Positions 50,034 through 59,088 of a stretch of 64,000 nt of DNA are shown in pieces (within the stretch, counting starts at the first letter, position 1; every line of letters begins with the position of its first letter). Source of the DNA: Bacillota bacterium. GTDB lineage: Bacteria; Bacillota; Clostridia; Oscillospirales; Acutalibacteraceae. Both the position numbers and the translations under genes were made by a program. The notes beneath the pieces were generated by a model. It did no database searches and was not told where the DNA came from. It saw nothing but the letters and a program-made list of their open reading frames with translations. Where the stretch lies: NCBI GenBank assembly GCA_021769885.1, contig JAETSA010000007.1, positions 62,001-126,000 on the forward strand, in the 5' to 3' direction.

Positions 50034-51713
50034 CTATTGGTCAATCACATTCACGCCGAGTGTGCGTGCACGGTTTAGCAAATCGGCAAGGGGGTCTTTC
50101 TTTTGCGGTGCTGTCTGCGGTGCGGCAGACGGTGCTGTATTAAATATGCCAAGCTTGTATTTCACGCCCGTAACATCATAAACCGCGCGGGCAATACAGT
50201 TGGCATGCGAACCCGTCTGCAAAAACTGCCCCAGCAGCGGATTATCCGATTTAATCAGTAAAAGCTCCCCGCGAATGACTGCGGTGGAATTTGCCATATG
50301 CGGCACAAGCGGACGGTCAATCGTTGCCAACCGCTCGAGTGCTTCGCTCCATTTGGTAAATTCGGTGTCGGTCGGCACAGCGGCAGGACTTGCCTGCGGT
50401 GCGGCGGATGCCTTCGGTGTTTCCGCCGTATGTGCTGCGAACGGTGCTTCGGACAGTTCGGATTTTTTCGGCGCTTCGGACGGCATTTTCTCCGTATTTG
50501 CCGCAGTCTGCGGCGCGTTTTCTGTAATGCTGTTCTGCTTTACAGGCTCGGATGGTATTTGGAATGCGCCTGTTTCCAAGCGGCGTTCCAGCTCCGAAAT
50601 GCGGGCGATGAGCGCGTCGGTATTTGTATCCAACCGCTCGTCCGACATACGCAGCAAAGCCATCTCTACTGCGGTTCTGCGGTGTGCGCCGCTCTTCAAG
50701 CGGACGGCGGTATCGTTCAAAATATCCAGTGCGGAAAGGATACGCGCAAGTGTAAAGCTTTGTGCCTGTACACGTATTTTCTGAAGCTCTGCCTGCGGAC
50801 AAACAATCAAATCCTGATAATTCGGCACACTGCGTGCAAGCATCAGCGCACGGAAGTGTGAAATCAAGTCCGCTACAAGACGTTCCATATTGCAGGCGTT
50901 ATTATATAAGTCGTTTAAAACCGTCAGCGTCTTTTCGCTGTCACGCGCGGCAATCGATTCCGCAAGCGAGAATAAATGCTCACGCCCTGCAAGCCCTGCG
51001 GCATCGCCGACGACGGATTCCGTAATCTCCCCGCCGTATGCCGCACAACGGTCTAAAAGCGACAGCGCATCACGCATCGCGCCGTCCGAAACACGGGCAA
51101 TCAGCATCGCGCCGTCGTCCGTTAAGGCAATATGCTCCTGCTCGGCGACATATTGCAGTCTCGCGGCGATATCCTGCGGTTCAATGCGTTTAAAGTCGAA
51201 TCGCTGACAGCGCGAAAGAATTGTCGAGGGCAATTTGTGCACTTCGGTGGTTGCCAAAATGAATTTGACGTGTGCGGGCGGCTCTTCCAGCGTCTTTAAA
51301 AGCGCATTAAACGCACCTGTGGAAAGCATATGCACTTCGTCGATAATATACACACGGTATTTCGCGTGCGTGGGCGTGTAATTCGCCTCTTCACGCAAAT
51401 CGCGGATATTATCCACACCGTTGTTGGAGGCGGCGTCAATCTCAATCACATCTAAAATCGAGCCGTTGTCGATTCCGCGGCAGGTATCGCAGGTATTACA
51501 AGGGTTGCCGTCCACGGGATGCTCACAGTTAACCGCTTTTGCAAGAATCTTCGCACAGGAGGTTTTGCCCGTACCGCGCGAGCCGGTAAACAAATACGCG
51601 TGCGACAGCCGACCGCTTTTGACAGCACCTGTCAGCGACGCCGTCACGTGCGGCTGGCCTACAACATCCGCAAAGGTCTGCGGACGCCATTTGCGGTAAA
51701 GCACCTGATACAT
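50034..51713 (-). CDS. dnaX: DNA polymerase III subunits gamma/tau
   Basis: A 559-residue clamp-loader ATPase. It has the N-terminal YRKWRPQTFADVVGQ, Walker A GSRGTGKTS (about 45), a Cys4 zinc site (CEHPVDGNPCNTCDTC), IIDEVHMLS and the sensor LSRCQRFDFKRI. A low-complexity Ala/Pro-rich region (about 400-470) precedes the tau domain. The start MYQVLYRKWRP was chosen over a 42-residue upstream extension that would run into the SRP RNA gene. Its operon continues with ybaB and recR. Confidence 0.96.
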   Translation of the reverse strand: MYQVLYRKWRPQTFADVVGQPHVTASLTGAVKSGRLSHAYLFTGSRGTGKTSCAKILAKAVNCEHPVDGNPCNTCDTCRGIDNGSILDVIEIDAASNNGVDNIRDLREEANYTPTHAKYRVYIIDEVHMLSTGAFNALLKTLEEPPAHVKFILATTEVHKLPSTILSRCQRFDFKRIEPQDIAARLQYVAEQEHIALTDDGAMLIARVSDGAMRDALSLLDRCAAYGGEITESVVGDAAGLAGREHLFSLAESIAARDSEKTLTVLNDLYNNACNMERLVADLISHFRALMLARSVPNYQDLIVCPQAELQKIRVQAQSFTLARILSALDILNDTAVRLKSGAHRRTAVEMALLRMSDERLDTNTDALIARISELERRLETGAFQIPSEPVKQNSITENAPQTAANTEKMPSEAPKKSELSEAPFAAHTAETPKASAAPQASPAAVPTDTEFTKWSEALERLATIDRPLVPHMANSTAVIRGELLLIKSDNPLLGQFLQTGSHANCIARAVYDVTGVKYKLGIFNTAPSAAPQTAPQKKDPLADLLNRARTLGVNVIDQ

Positions 51714-51757
51714 CGGGAATCCTCCTTTTTTCTTTTCTAAAATTTTGCAAAAAAATA

Positions 51758-51892
51758 CCTTAACTCGGTCATGCACCGTGCAGGTGAGCTGCGGCGCACA
51801 GGCTGACCGCTTAATGCTGCTCGGTTCCCCGCCTGACATGGTTCACGGAGCGCTGTCGCACAGGACCCACACGGCACACGACCCAATTAAGG
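51758..51892 (-). ncRNA. ffs: Signal recognition particle RNA (small bacterial type)
   Basis: About 135 nt directly upstream of dnaX, the usual place in Firmicutes. The apical domain has the universal GTGAACCATGTCAGG and GAGCAGCATTAAG strands around a GGGGAACC tetraloop region. A long stem pairs TAATTGGGTCGTG with CATGACCGAGTTA and GTGTGCCGTG with CACGGTGCAT. A T tract follows (TATTTTTTTG). The RNA binds Ffh for co-translational targeting. I see no separate Alu domain. Confidence 0.93.
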
Positions 51893-51899
51893 TAGAATT

Positions 51900-51928
51900 A
51901 TTATACTATGAAAAATCTCTAAATGCAA
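51900..51928 (-). promoter_or_regulatory. Promoter of ffs
   Basis: TTGCAT (51923-51928), a 17-nt spacer and TATAAT (51900-51905), placing the start about 7 nt downstream at the SRP RNA 5' end. Confidence 0.75.
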
Positions 51929-52022
51929 GAGAAAAATCGTTTAATTTTTATTGTTATTTTGTGCAGAATTTGCTATAATATATACATTGGATTTTTCCAC
52001 CCCCATATCGGAGGTCTTTTAT

Positions 52023-53588
52023 ATGTTCAACATTGTCCCGCATCCAAATGAAATTCTGATTACAAGCGGTAAGGTCGGCTTCGAATTAAATGAGGACACC
52101 ACCATTACAAAAGTGCCTTATATTGACGAATTTCGCGATTTTGTCAAAAGGGAGTTCGACATTCGCCTGCACCGTGATTCCGAAGCGACGGAAAATTCGA
52201 TTATTTTGATGCGCACAGACGAAATTACGGACATCGAGGGCTATCGTCTTGTTTCCCGCGACGGCTGTATTTACATTTACGGCGGCGCGGACAACGGCAT
52301 TTTTTACGGCTTGCAGACCTTAAAGCAAATCTTGCTGCAAAGCAACGGCAAAATTCCGCATCTGTTTATTGAGGACAAACCGCGCTACAAATACCGCGGA
52401 TTTATGTTGGATTCGGGTCGGTATTTTCAGTCCGTCAAGGAAATCAAGCGTTACATTGATTTATTGGCGCTCCACAAAATCAATATCTTTCACTGGCATT
52501 TGACCGAAGACCAGGGCTGGCGGGTAGAAATCAAAAAATATCCCCTGCTCACTGAAAAGGGCTCCAAGCGCAGTCATACAAATTTCGGTGTGAAGCCCGA
52601 AAGCGGATTTTACACGCAGGCGGACATCCGCGAGGTTGTGGAGTATTGCCACCGCCGCTTCATTAAGGTCGTGCCCGAGTTTGACATCCCGGGGCATTGT
52701 GTGGCGGCGATTGCCTGCTACCCCGAGCTTGCCTGTTTTCCCCGAAAATTGGAGGTTGCCACGCACTGGGGCGTAAAGCACGATATTCTTTGCGCAGGCA
52801 AAGACAATACATATACCTTCGTGTTTGACATTATCGACGAGCTGTGCGCGCTGTTCCCCGACGAGTATTTTCATCTCGGCGGCGACGAAGCTTTCAAAAT
52901 GCGTTGGAAGCTCTGCCCGCACTGCCAAAAGAAAATGCAGGCGGAAAATATTCCGAACGAAGAACAATTACAGCATTATTTTATGAGCCGCGTTGCCGCC
53001 TATGTAAAAGAAAAAGGCAAAATCCCGATGATGTGGAATTATGACGGCGTAGAGAGCACGGAATTTTTAGACCGTGATATCATTTGGCAAATCTGCGGCG
53101 TAAACAAGCAGAACGATATGTTGGAACGCGAGATGCAGAACGGCAGAAAAATGTTTCACTCTTCCGCATATCCGTATTACTTGGATTTCCCTTACGCATG
53201 GGCAAACCTCAAATTCGCCTATGAATTTGAACCTGATATGGGGGAAAATCTGTTCGGCGTGGAAGCACCGTTATGGACGGAATACGTGCCGACGCAAAAG
53301 AAAGCGGATTACTGCACATTCCCGCGTCTCGGTGCAATTTCGGAAACGGCGTGGTCTGCCCCCGAGGACAGAAGCTATGCCCGATTCGAGGAAGGACTTC
53401 CCGAGTATTTTGATTTGTTAAATGCCTATGACGTGCGCTACGCCACGATGAAGCAGGCTATGCCTTCTTTATTTCGCGGCAAGATGCAGTCCCTTTGGTT
53501 CAACCGCCGCGTACTGCACTGGCAGGGACTTCATAACCTGATTGACGACGCACGGATAGAAGCCAGAGCAAAAAAGGAAGCAAAGTAG
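52023..53588 (+). CDS. GH20 beta-N-acetylhexosaminidase
   Basis: A 521-residue glycoside hydrolase with an N-terminal GH20b-like domain (about 1-115) and the GH20 barrel. The catalytic Asp-Glu pair is HLGGDEAFK (D288, E289), and HWHLTEDQGWRVEI (157-170) is the substrate loop. It removes terminal GlcNAc/GalNAc. No signal peptide is present, so it probably acts in the cytosol on imported glycans. GGAGG lies 10 nt before the ATG. glpK follows 78 nt later on the same strand. Confidence 0.92.
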   Translation: MFNIVPHPNEILITSGKVGFELNEDTTITKVPYIDEFRDFVKREFDIRLHRDSEATENSIILMRTDEITDIEGYRLVSRDGCIYIYGGADNGIFYGLQTLKQILLQSNGKIPHLFIEDKPRYKYRGFMLDSGRYFQSVKEIKRYIDLLALHKINIFHWHLTEDQGWRVEIKKYPLLTEKGSKRSHTNFGVKPESGFYTQADIREVVEYCHRRFIKVVPEFDIPGHCVAAIACYPELACFPRKLEVATHWGVKHDILCAGKDNTYTFVFDIIDELCALFPDEYFHLGGDEAFKMRWKLCPHCQKKMQAENIPNEEQLQHYFMSRVAAYVKEKGKIPMMWNYDGVESTEFLDRDIIWQICGVNKQNDMLEREMQNGRKMFHSSAYPYYLDFPYAWANLKFAYEFEPDMGENLFGVEAPLWTEYVPTQKKADYCTFPRLGAISETAWSAPEDRSYARFEEGLPEYFDLLNAYDVRYATMKQAMPSLFRGKMQSLWFNRRVLHWQGLHNLIDDARIEARAKKEAK

Positions 53589-53665
53589 GCGTAGAGGCGT
53601 GGCGCCGAGTGCACGCCCTCTACCAAAGGTTTACAATAAAATTATTCTATATAGGGGTGTTCGTT

Positions 53666-55180
53666 TTGGCAAAAGCAAAGTATGTTCTCGCCCTTGACCA
53701 GGGCACAACCAGTTCCAGAGCAATTCTTTTTGACAAGCGCGGCAATATCGTTGCCAAATCCCAGCACGAATTTAATCAGATTTATCCGCAGCCGGGCTGG
53801 GTAGAGCATAATGCGATGGAAATTCTCTACTCGCAGTTCCAGGCGGTCACCGAGGTCATCAATGCAAACCGCATTTACACCTCGGACATTGCCTCTATCG
53901 GCATCACCAATCAGCGTGAAACCACCATTTTATGGGACAAAGGCACAGGCAAGCCGATTTACAACGCCATTGTTTGGCAGTGCCGCCGCACCGCGGATAT
54001 GTGCGAAGAAATCAAAAAAGACGAAGAGCTGACCGCATACATCAAGGCGCATACGGGGCTTGTGGTGGATGCGTACTTCTCCGCAACAAAAATCAAGTGG
54101 ATTTTAGACCACGTACCGGGCGCACGCATCCTCGCGGATGCAGGGCAGCTTCTGTTCGGCACGGTGGAAACCTGGCTGATTTGGAATCTCACGGGCGGCG
54201 AGGTACATATTACCGATTATTCCAATGCGTCACGCACGATGCTCTTTGACGTAGATAAGCTGTGCTGGGATGAATACATCTGTAAAAAGCTGAATATCCC
54301 GATGAACATTCTGCCGAAGCCCGTACCCTCGAGTGAAGTCTACGGCGAGGTAGCCCCCGGTCTTTTGGGCTTTGAGGATATCGTCGGCGTACCGATTGCG
54401 GGTGCGATTGGCGACCAGCCTGCGGCACTGTTCGGGCAGGGCTGTTTTGAAGCGGGGCAAGCGAAGAACACCTACGGCACAGGCTGTTTCCTGCTGATGA
54501 ACACAGGCGAAACGCGCGTGCGGTCGAAGAACAACCTAGTCACGGGCGTTGCCTGGGGCTTGAACGGCAAGGTCGAGTACGCCATTGAAGGCTCTGCGTT
54601 CAATGCAGGGTCGGTCATTAAATGGCTGCGCGACGATTTACGGCTGATTGACTCGGCTCGCCGTTGTGATGAGCTTGCCGAAAGCGTAGACAATGCAAAC
54701 GGCATCTATTTCGTGCCTGCATTCACGGGGCTCGGTGCACCGTATTGGGATATGTATGCGCGCGGCACGATTGTGGGACTTACGCGCGGCGTAAAGCGCG
54801 AGCACGTGGCACGCGCGGTTTTGGAAGCAATCGCATTCCAAATGACTGACCTCTTGGAAGCGATGCGTGCCGATTCAGGGATTGCCCTTTCGGAACTGCG
54901 CGTAGACGGCGGCGCATCTGTCAGCGACGTGATGATGCAGATTCAGGCAAATCTCATCCGCACCAAAGTAAACCGCCCGAAAATGGTGGAAACCACAGCA
55001 CTCGGCGCGGCATTCTTAGCAGGTCTTGCCGTCGGATTCTGGACAGATTTAAAAGAACTCGAAAACATCCGCAAGGTTGACAAGGTATTCGAGCCGAAAA
55101 TGGTGCTTGAAGAGCGCGACCGCCTGTATAAAGGCTGGCTGCGCGCGGTGGACTGCTCGAGAGGCTGGATTGAGCATTAA
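53666..55180 (+). CDS. glpK: Glycerol kinase
   Basis: A 504-residue FGGY-family kinase that phosphorylates glycerol to glycerol-3-phosphate. It has KYVLALDQGTTSSRAILFD at the start, GWVEHNAMEI near 50, TNQRETTILWDK near 83 and the FGGY signature region TYGTGCFLLMNTG with WLRDDLRLI. The start is TTG, chosen because AGGGGTG lies 6 nt upstream and family proteins begin at AKAKYVLALDQGTT. No glpF or glpD is nearby. Confidence 0.96.
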   Translation: MAKAKYVLALDQGTTSSRAILFDKRGNIVAKSQHEFNQIYPQPGWVEHNAMEILYSQFQAVTEVINANRIYTSDIASIGITNQRETTILWDKGTGKPIYNAIVWQCRRTADMCEEIKKDEELTAYIKAHTGLVVDAYFSATKIKWILDHVPGARILADAGQLLFGTVETWLIWNLTGGEVHITDYSNASRTMLFDVDKLCWDEYICKKLNIPMNILPKPVPSSEVYGEVAPGLLGFEDIVGVPIAGAIGDQPAALFGQGCFEAGQAKNTYGTGCFLLMNTGETRVRSKNNLVTGVAWGLNGKVEYAIEGSAFNAGSVIKWLRDDLRLIDSARRCDELAESVDNANGIYFVPAFTGLGAPYWDMYARGTIVGLTRGVKREHVARAVLEAIAFQMTDLLEAMRADSGIALSELRVDGGASVSDVMMQIQANLIRTKVNRPKMVETTALGAAFLAGLAVGFWTDLKELENIRKVDKVFEPKMVLEERDRLYKGWLRAVDCSRGWIEH

Positions 55181-55222
55181 GATAGTTCTCATTATTCAAA
55201 GATTCGTAGAAGGAGATAGCTA

Positions 55223-55966
55223 ATGTCTTTATTAGAGCAAATCAATGAGCTAAATAAACGAGATAATGATTTAGTTAATTGCAACAGCGAAATTGTAATT
55301 AACACTATTTTTTCTTCGTTAAAAAAGCAACTTTTTGATTTAATTTTAGAAAAATATAAATCTCAACATGTTTATGGATACATATGGTCTAAAATACCTG
55401 ATGACTGGCATGACACACGAGAAAAATTCATAGAAAACTTTAATGGGACTCTTTGGGGAGGGCCTCATCAATATTACGATTGGGTCGTCTCTAATAAATT
55501 CGAAACCAACCGCACAGATGATGACATTATTGAACTTTCTTTTCGGGTTCCTAAGGGTCCCATTAGTGGTAATTATGAGGGTTCTATACATCCACTAAAA
55601 TGGAGAGCAAAACGTTTCCCGTCTGAATACAGTGCTGTTTATAAATACAAAGATCATATTTTCATGTCTCCATTTCCGCTGTGGAAACCTGATGAAGATG
55701 ACAGCAAATTTAAAACTTCTGGAGTAATGATAGAATTTTCTTCATGCGAATTGTTTTATCAAAATATCAAGGAGTTGTTAGATAAAGCTTTATCAAAAGA
55801 AGGTTTTAATAATTATTCCTTAGAAATACAAAGTGCCTATGATGTAGTAAGATTGCCAAAATGCGAATACAAATCTCTCTTTAGTTCAAGGCTTATTGTT
55901 ACTGATGAATGGTATACCATTCAAAACTACGATGGTAAAATTCTTTGGTTCGACATACACTGGTAA
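55223..55966 (+). CDS. AT-rich orphan protein
   Basis: A 247-residue soluble protein starting MSLLEQINELNKRDNDLVNC and ending YDGKILWFDIHW. I recognise no family. Base composition is far more A+T-rich than both neighbours, and AAA, TTT and ATT codons dominate, which points to a recently acquired gene. AAGGAG lies 7 nt before the ATG and it begins 42 nt after glpK. Repeat-rich DNA follows. Confidence 0.75.
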   Translation: MSLLEQINELNKRDNDLVNCNSEIVINTIFSSLKKQLFDLILEKYKSQHVYGYIWSKIPDDWHDTREKFIENFNGTLWGGPHQYYDWVVSNKFETNRTDDDIIELSFRVPKGPISGNYEGSIHPLKWRAKRFPSEYSAVYKYKDHIFMSPFPLWKPDEDDSKFKTSGVMIEFSSCELFYQNIKELLDKALSKEGFNNYSLEIQSAYDVVRLPKCEYKSLFSSRLIVTDEWYTIQNYDGKILWFDIHW

Positions 55967-56094
55967 TTTACTTTCCATATGATATAATAGTTCCCTACAT
56001 TATGTGAAAACCAACAACGTATTTGTCCAAAAAGGAATTTCTGCAATAAAGCTCATCTACAAAGCAGGAGCGAACTGCCTACGGTATGCATAAA

Positions 56095-56350
56095 TCAACG
56101 GCGGCGCCCCGCAAAAAAGATCTTACGGAACGACACAGAGGTCGTTCCCTACGCCCGTAGGGGCGGGTTTCCATGCCCGCCCGAGCACGGTTGGATTTTG
56201 CACAAACCGAGCGGTGAACCGCAACCCGTAGGGGCGAACTGTGTTTGCCCGCGGATGAACGTGAAAAACGCCCTCAGTCACGGCTTCGCCGTGCCAGCTC
56301 CCTCATAGAGGGAGCGAAAAGAGGTTTGTAAATTATAACATCATTACACG
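56095..56350. repeat. Cluster of palindromic repeats before the malic enzyme gene
   Basis: No gene is seen from 55967 to 56414. Modules include GGAACGACACAGAGGTCGTTCC, GGGCGGGTTTCCATGCCCGCCC, GGGCGAACTGTGTTTGCCC (one arm changed) and CTCAGTCACGGCTTCGCCGTGCCAGC followed by GAGGGAGC. Confidence 0.75.
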
Positions 56351-56414
56351 GGATACATTCCTACCGGTATATGCCCGTCGAAAAGAATATTTAAAAGGAG
56401 AAGCAAAACCCCAA

Positions 56415-57587
56415 ATGGATTACGCAAAGGAAAGTCTGCGCCTGCACTACGAGTGGCAGGGCAAAATTGAAATCAAAACACGAGCAAAAGCAAACGATAA
56501 GGAAGCACTGTCGCTTGCCTATACCCCCGGCGTTGCCCAGCCGTGCCTGGAAATTCAAAAGGATATTTCGAAATCCTATGAATTGACCCGCCGCTGGAAC
56601 ACCGTTGCGGTGGTGACGGACGGCACTGCCGTTTTAGGGCTCGGTGACATCGGTCCCGAAGCAGGTATGCCCGTTATGGAGGGTAAATGCGTGCTGTTCA
56701 AGGAATTTGGCGGCGTCGATGCGATTCCGCTTTGCGTGCGCTCCAAGGATGTGGACGAAATTGTCAACTGCATCGCGCTCTTGGCAGGCTCGTTCGGCGG
56801 CGTGAACTTAGAGGACATCGCCGCACCGCGTTGTTTTGAAATCGAACAGAAGCTCAAAGAGAAAACCGATATTCCGATTTTCCACGACGACCAGCACGGC
56901 ACAGCGGTCGTGGTTGCCGCCGCCGTACTCAATGCACTGCGCGTGGTCAACAAAAAAATTGAGGACTGCACCGCCGTATTTTCAGGCGCAGGTGCGGCAG
57001 GCATCGCCATTGCAAAGCTCCTGATAAGTCAAGGCATTAAAAGCGTCATTATGTGCGACAGCAAGGGAATTATTTGCAAAGGTGATGAAACACTCAATGC
57101 CGCGAAAAAGGCAATTGCGGAATTTACCAATCCCGAACACAAAACAGGGTCACTTGCAGACGCAATGCGCGGCGCGGATATTTTCATCGGTGTTTCCGCC
57201 CCCGGGATTGTAACGGAAGATATGGTGCGCTCTATGAACGCCGGCGCAATCGTTCTGCCGATGGCAAACCCCGTTCCCGAAATTATGCCTGACAAAGCAT
57301 TGGCGGCAGGCGCGGCGGTTGTCGGCACGGGCAGAAGCGACTTCCCGAACCAAATCAACAACGTGCTTGCGTTCCCCGGCATTTTCCGAGGCACATTGGA
57401 TTGCAGAGCCGGCGATATTAACGAGGAAATGAAAATTGCCGCCGCAAAGGCGATTGCGTCCCTTGTGTCCGACGAAGAACTGACGGCGGAGTACATTCTG
57501 CCGAAAGCCTTTGACGAGCGCGTCGGCAAAACCGTCGCCGCTGCGGTTATGGAAGCCGCCAGAAAATCGGGCGTAGCAAGAATCTGA
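56415..57587 (+). CDS. NAD(P)-dependent malic enzyme
   Basis: A 390-residue enzyme decarboxylating malate to pyruvate. Hallmarks are LAYTPGVAQPC (about 34-44), the metal/substrate loop FHDDQHGTAVVV near 157, and the dinucleotide fold FSGAGAAGIAIAKLL near 190, with ANPVPEI and NNVLAFPGIFRG later. This is the short bacterial type without a phosphotransacetylase domain. GGAG lies 14 nt before the ATG, a long spacing, but no better in-frame start exists. It is followed by a strong terminator and is probably a single gene. Confidence 0.95.
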   Translation: MDYAKESLRLHYEWQGKIEIKTRAKANDKEALSLAYTPGVAQPCLEIQKDISKSYELTRRWNTVAVVTDGTAVLGLGDIGPEAGMPVMEGKCVLFKEFGGVDAIPLCVRSKDVDEIVNCIALLAGSFGGVNLEDIAAPRCFEIEQKLKEKTDIPIFHDDQHGTAVVVAAAVLNALRVVNKKIEDCTAVFSGAGAAGIAIAKLLISQGIKSVIMCDSKGIICKGDETLNAAKKAIAEFTNPEHKTGSLADAMRGADIFIGVSAPGIVTEDMVRSMNAGAIVLPMANPVPEIMPDKALAAGAAVVGTGRSDFPNQINNVLAFPGIFRGTLDCRAGDINEEMKIAAAKAIASLVSDEELTAEYILPKAFDERVGKTVAAAVMEAARKSGVARI

Positions 57588-57604
57588 AAGCTCTTTACAG
57601 CATA

Positions 57605-57652
57605 AAAAGCACCTGCTTTTCCGTGGAAAGGCAGGTGCTTTTACTGTTTTTC
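57605..57652 (+). terminator. Terminator after the malic enzyme gene
   Basis: A perfect 12-bp stem, AAAAGCACCTGC and GCAGGTGCTTTT, with a 14-nt loop, then ACTGTTTTT. It starts 17 nt after the stop codon. Confidence 0.85.
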
Positions 57653-57772
57653 GGAAATCCAAAATCAGAATCCCAAATTAAGGCTTGCAACTGTCTGTAA
57701 TTTTCTGTATAATAAGCAATAGATATTGTTTACAGTCGGTACATTCCGACCACCTAAGGAGTCGCACCACAG

Positions 57773-58507
57773 ATGTTGGGTAAATTTGTCAAAGTTCGGG
57801 TCACCAAACCCCTCGGCCGCTTTGACCGTGAGACCAACGTAAAATATCTGCTGAATTACGGCGTCGTTGAAAGCGGACTTTTGCCGCACTCCCCTGTTGC
57901 GGGCGCGTACATTATGGGCGTTGACCACCCCGTGCGCAATTTTGACGGCCGTGTTACAGCAGTCATTAAGGACAAACGCCGCCATGCGGTATATCTTGTC
58001 GTCTCACCGAAATCCAAGCGGTTTATTATCAACGATATAAAACCTGCCGTTGCCTTCTTGCATAAAGGGCAGGGCGTCACCATAGAATGCTTTTATGAAC
58101 GGTCCTGCGGCGCAGTTGTGTTCCGCGATATCGGCGGCGAAAAACGCTTTTTGCTGATTAAAAATAAACGCAGTGCCCATTGGGGCTTCCCGAAAGGGCA
58201 CGTAGAGGCGAATGAAACCGATGAGGACACTGCACGGCGCGAGGTTTTGGAGGAAACGGGCTTGCACATTGAAATTCTGCCCGAGTTCAAAGCGAAATCC
58301 GCTTATACCATTCAAGGGCGAATCGACAAAACCGTGCTGATTTTTTTAGCCACCACAAAGGACACGCAAACCGTCATTCAGCAAAGCGAAATTGAGGACT
58401 ATATCTGGCTCGGCTACGATGCGTGCCTTCGCACCCTCAATTACGAAAACGACAAAAGTATTTTGGAACGTGCAAAAGCCTATATGGATAAGCACAACCT
58501 GATGTAA
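57773..58507 (+). CDS. Inorganic-pyrophosphatase-like domain fused to a Nudix hydrolase
   Basis: A 244-residue two-domain protein. Residues 1-105 (MLGKFVKVRVTKPLGRFDRE, VKYLLNYGVVESG, AYIMGVDHPVRNFDGRVTAVI) follow the pattern of the small clostridial inorganic-pyrophosphatase-like family, which reads VxVDRPLG...YPVNYGYVEG...AYILGVDxPV. Residues 110-240 are a Nudix domain with the complete box G142-x5-E148-x7-R156-E157-V-L-E-E161-T-G163. The combination suggests cleavage of a nucleoside diphosphate-linked compound such as Ap4A, then removal of pyrophosphate. In the first domain the PPase-like Asp/Glu residues look thinned, so its activity is uncertain. It precedes a membrane protein gene by 15 nt. 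Confidence 0.8.
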   Translation: MLGKFVKVRVTKPLGRFDRETNVKYLLNYGVVESGLLPHSPVAGAYIMGVDHPVRNFDGRVTAVIKDKRRHAVYLVVSPKSKRFIINDIKPAVAFLHKGQGVTIECFYERSCGAVVFRDIGGEKRFLLIKNKRSAHWGFPKGHVEANETDEDTARREVLEETGLHIEILPEFKAKSAYTIQGRIDKTVLIFLATTKDTQTVIQQSEIEDYIWLGYDACLRTLNYENDKSILERAKAYMDKHNLM

Positions 58508-58522
58508 ACAAAGGAGAACTGT

Positions 58523-59020
58523 ATGGCAGAGACGCTTGCACAAACGCTTGTTGAGCTGTTTCAGGATAAAATTCCGCCCGAGCTTACCGCCTTTTTGATT
58601 TCGTTGCTCCCGATTTTGGAGCTGCGCGGCGGTATGATTGCCGCCCGCCTTTTGGAAATGAATTTTCTGGAGGCGTTCGCCATTTGCTACATCGGCAATA
58701 TGCTTCCGATTCCGTTTATCATTTTGTTTATCAAAAAGATATTCGAATTTCTGCGGCGGTTTAAATTCTTTGAAAAAATCATTACGCGGCTGGAAGCCAA
58801 AACCGAGCGCAATAAAGATAAGGTTCTGCGCTATAAATCCTGGGGGCTTTTGATTTTTGTGGCGATTCCCCTGCCCGGTACAGGCGGCTGGACGGGTGCT
58901 TTAATGGCGGCGCTTTTGGATATCGATATGAAACGCTCGCTCCCGATTATTGCGTTGGGCGTATTCATTGCGGGCTTAATTATGTCTTTCTTCACTTATG
59001 GCATTTTCTCTATGGCTTAA
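58523..59020 (+). CDS. COG2426 small multidrug-export-like membrane protein
   Basis: A 165-residue membrane protein of the Sm_multidrug_ex family, with LTAFLISLLPILELRGGMIAA, ICYIGNMLPIPFIILF, the Lys/Arg-rich loop, and LIFVAIPLPGTGGWTGALMAALL. The PLPGTGGWTG motif is diagnostic. Its transport substrate is not established. It lies 15 nt after the Nudix fusion gene and may be cotranscribed. AAGGAG lies 6-7 nt before the ATG. Confidence 0.88.
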   Translation: MAETLAQTLVELFQDKIPPELTAFLISLLPILELRGGMIAARLLEMNFLEAFAICYIGNMLPIPFIILFIKKIFEFLRRFKFFEKIITRLEAKTERNKDKVLRYKSWGLLIFVAIPLPGTGGWTGALMAALLDIDMKRSLPIIALGVFIAGLIMSFFTYGIFSMA

Positions 59021-59088
59021 GAAATTGAATATACGTCGGCGTATCAAAGTTGATTTTTGATACGCCTTTTTCAAAGGAGCATATGCAT

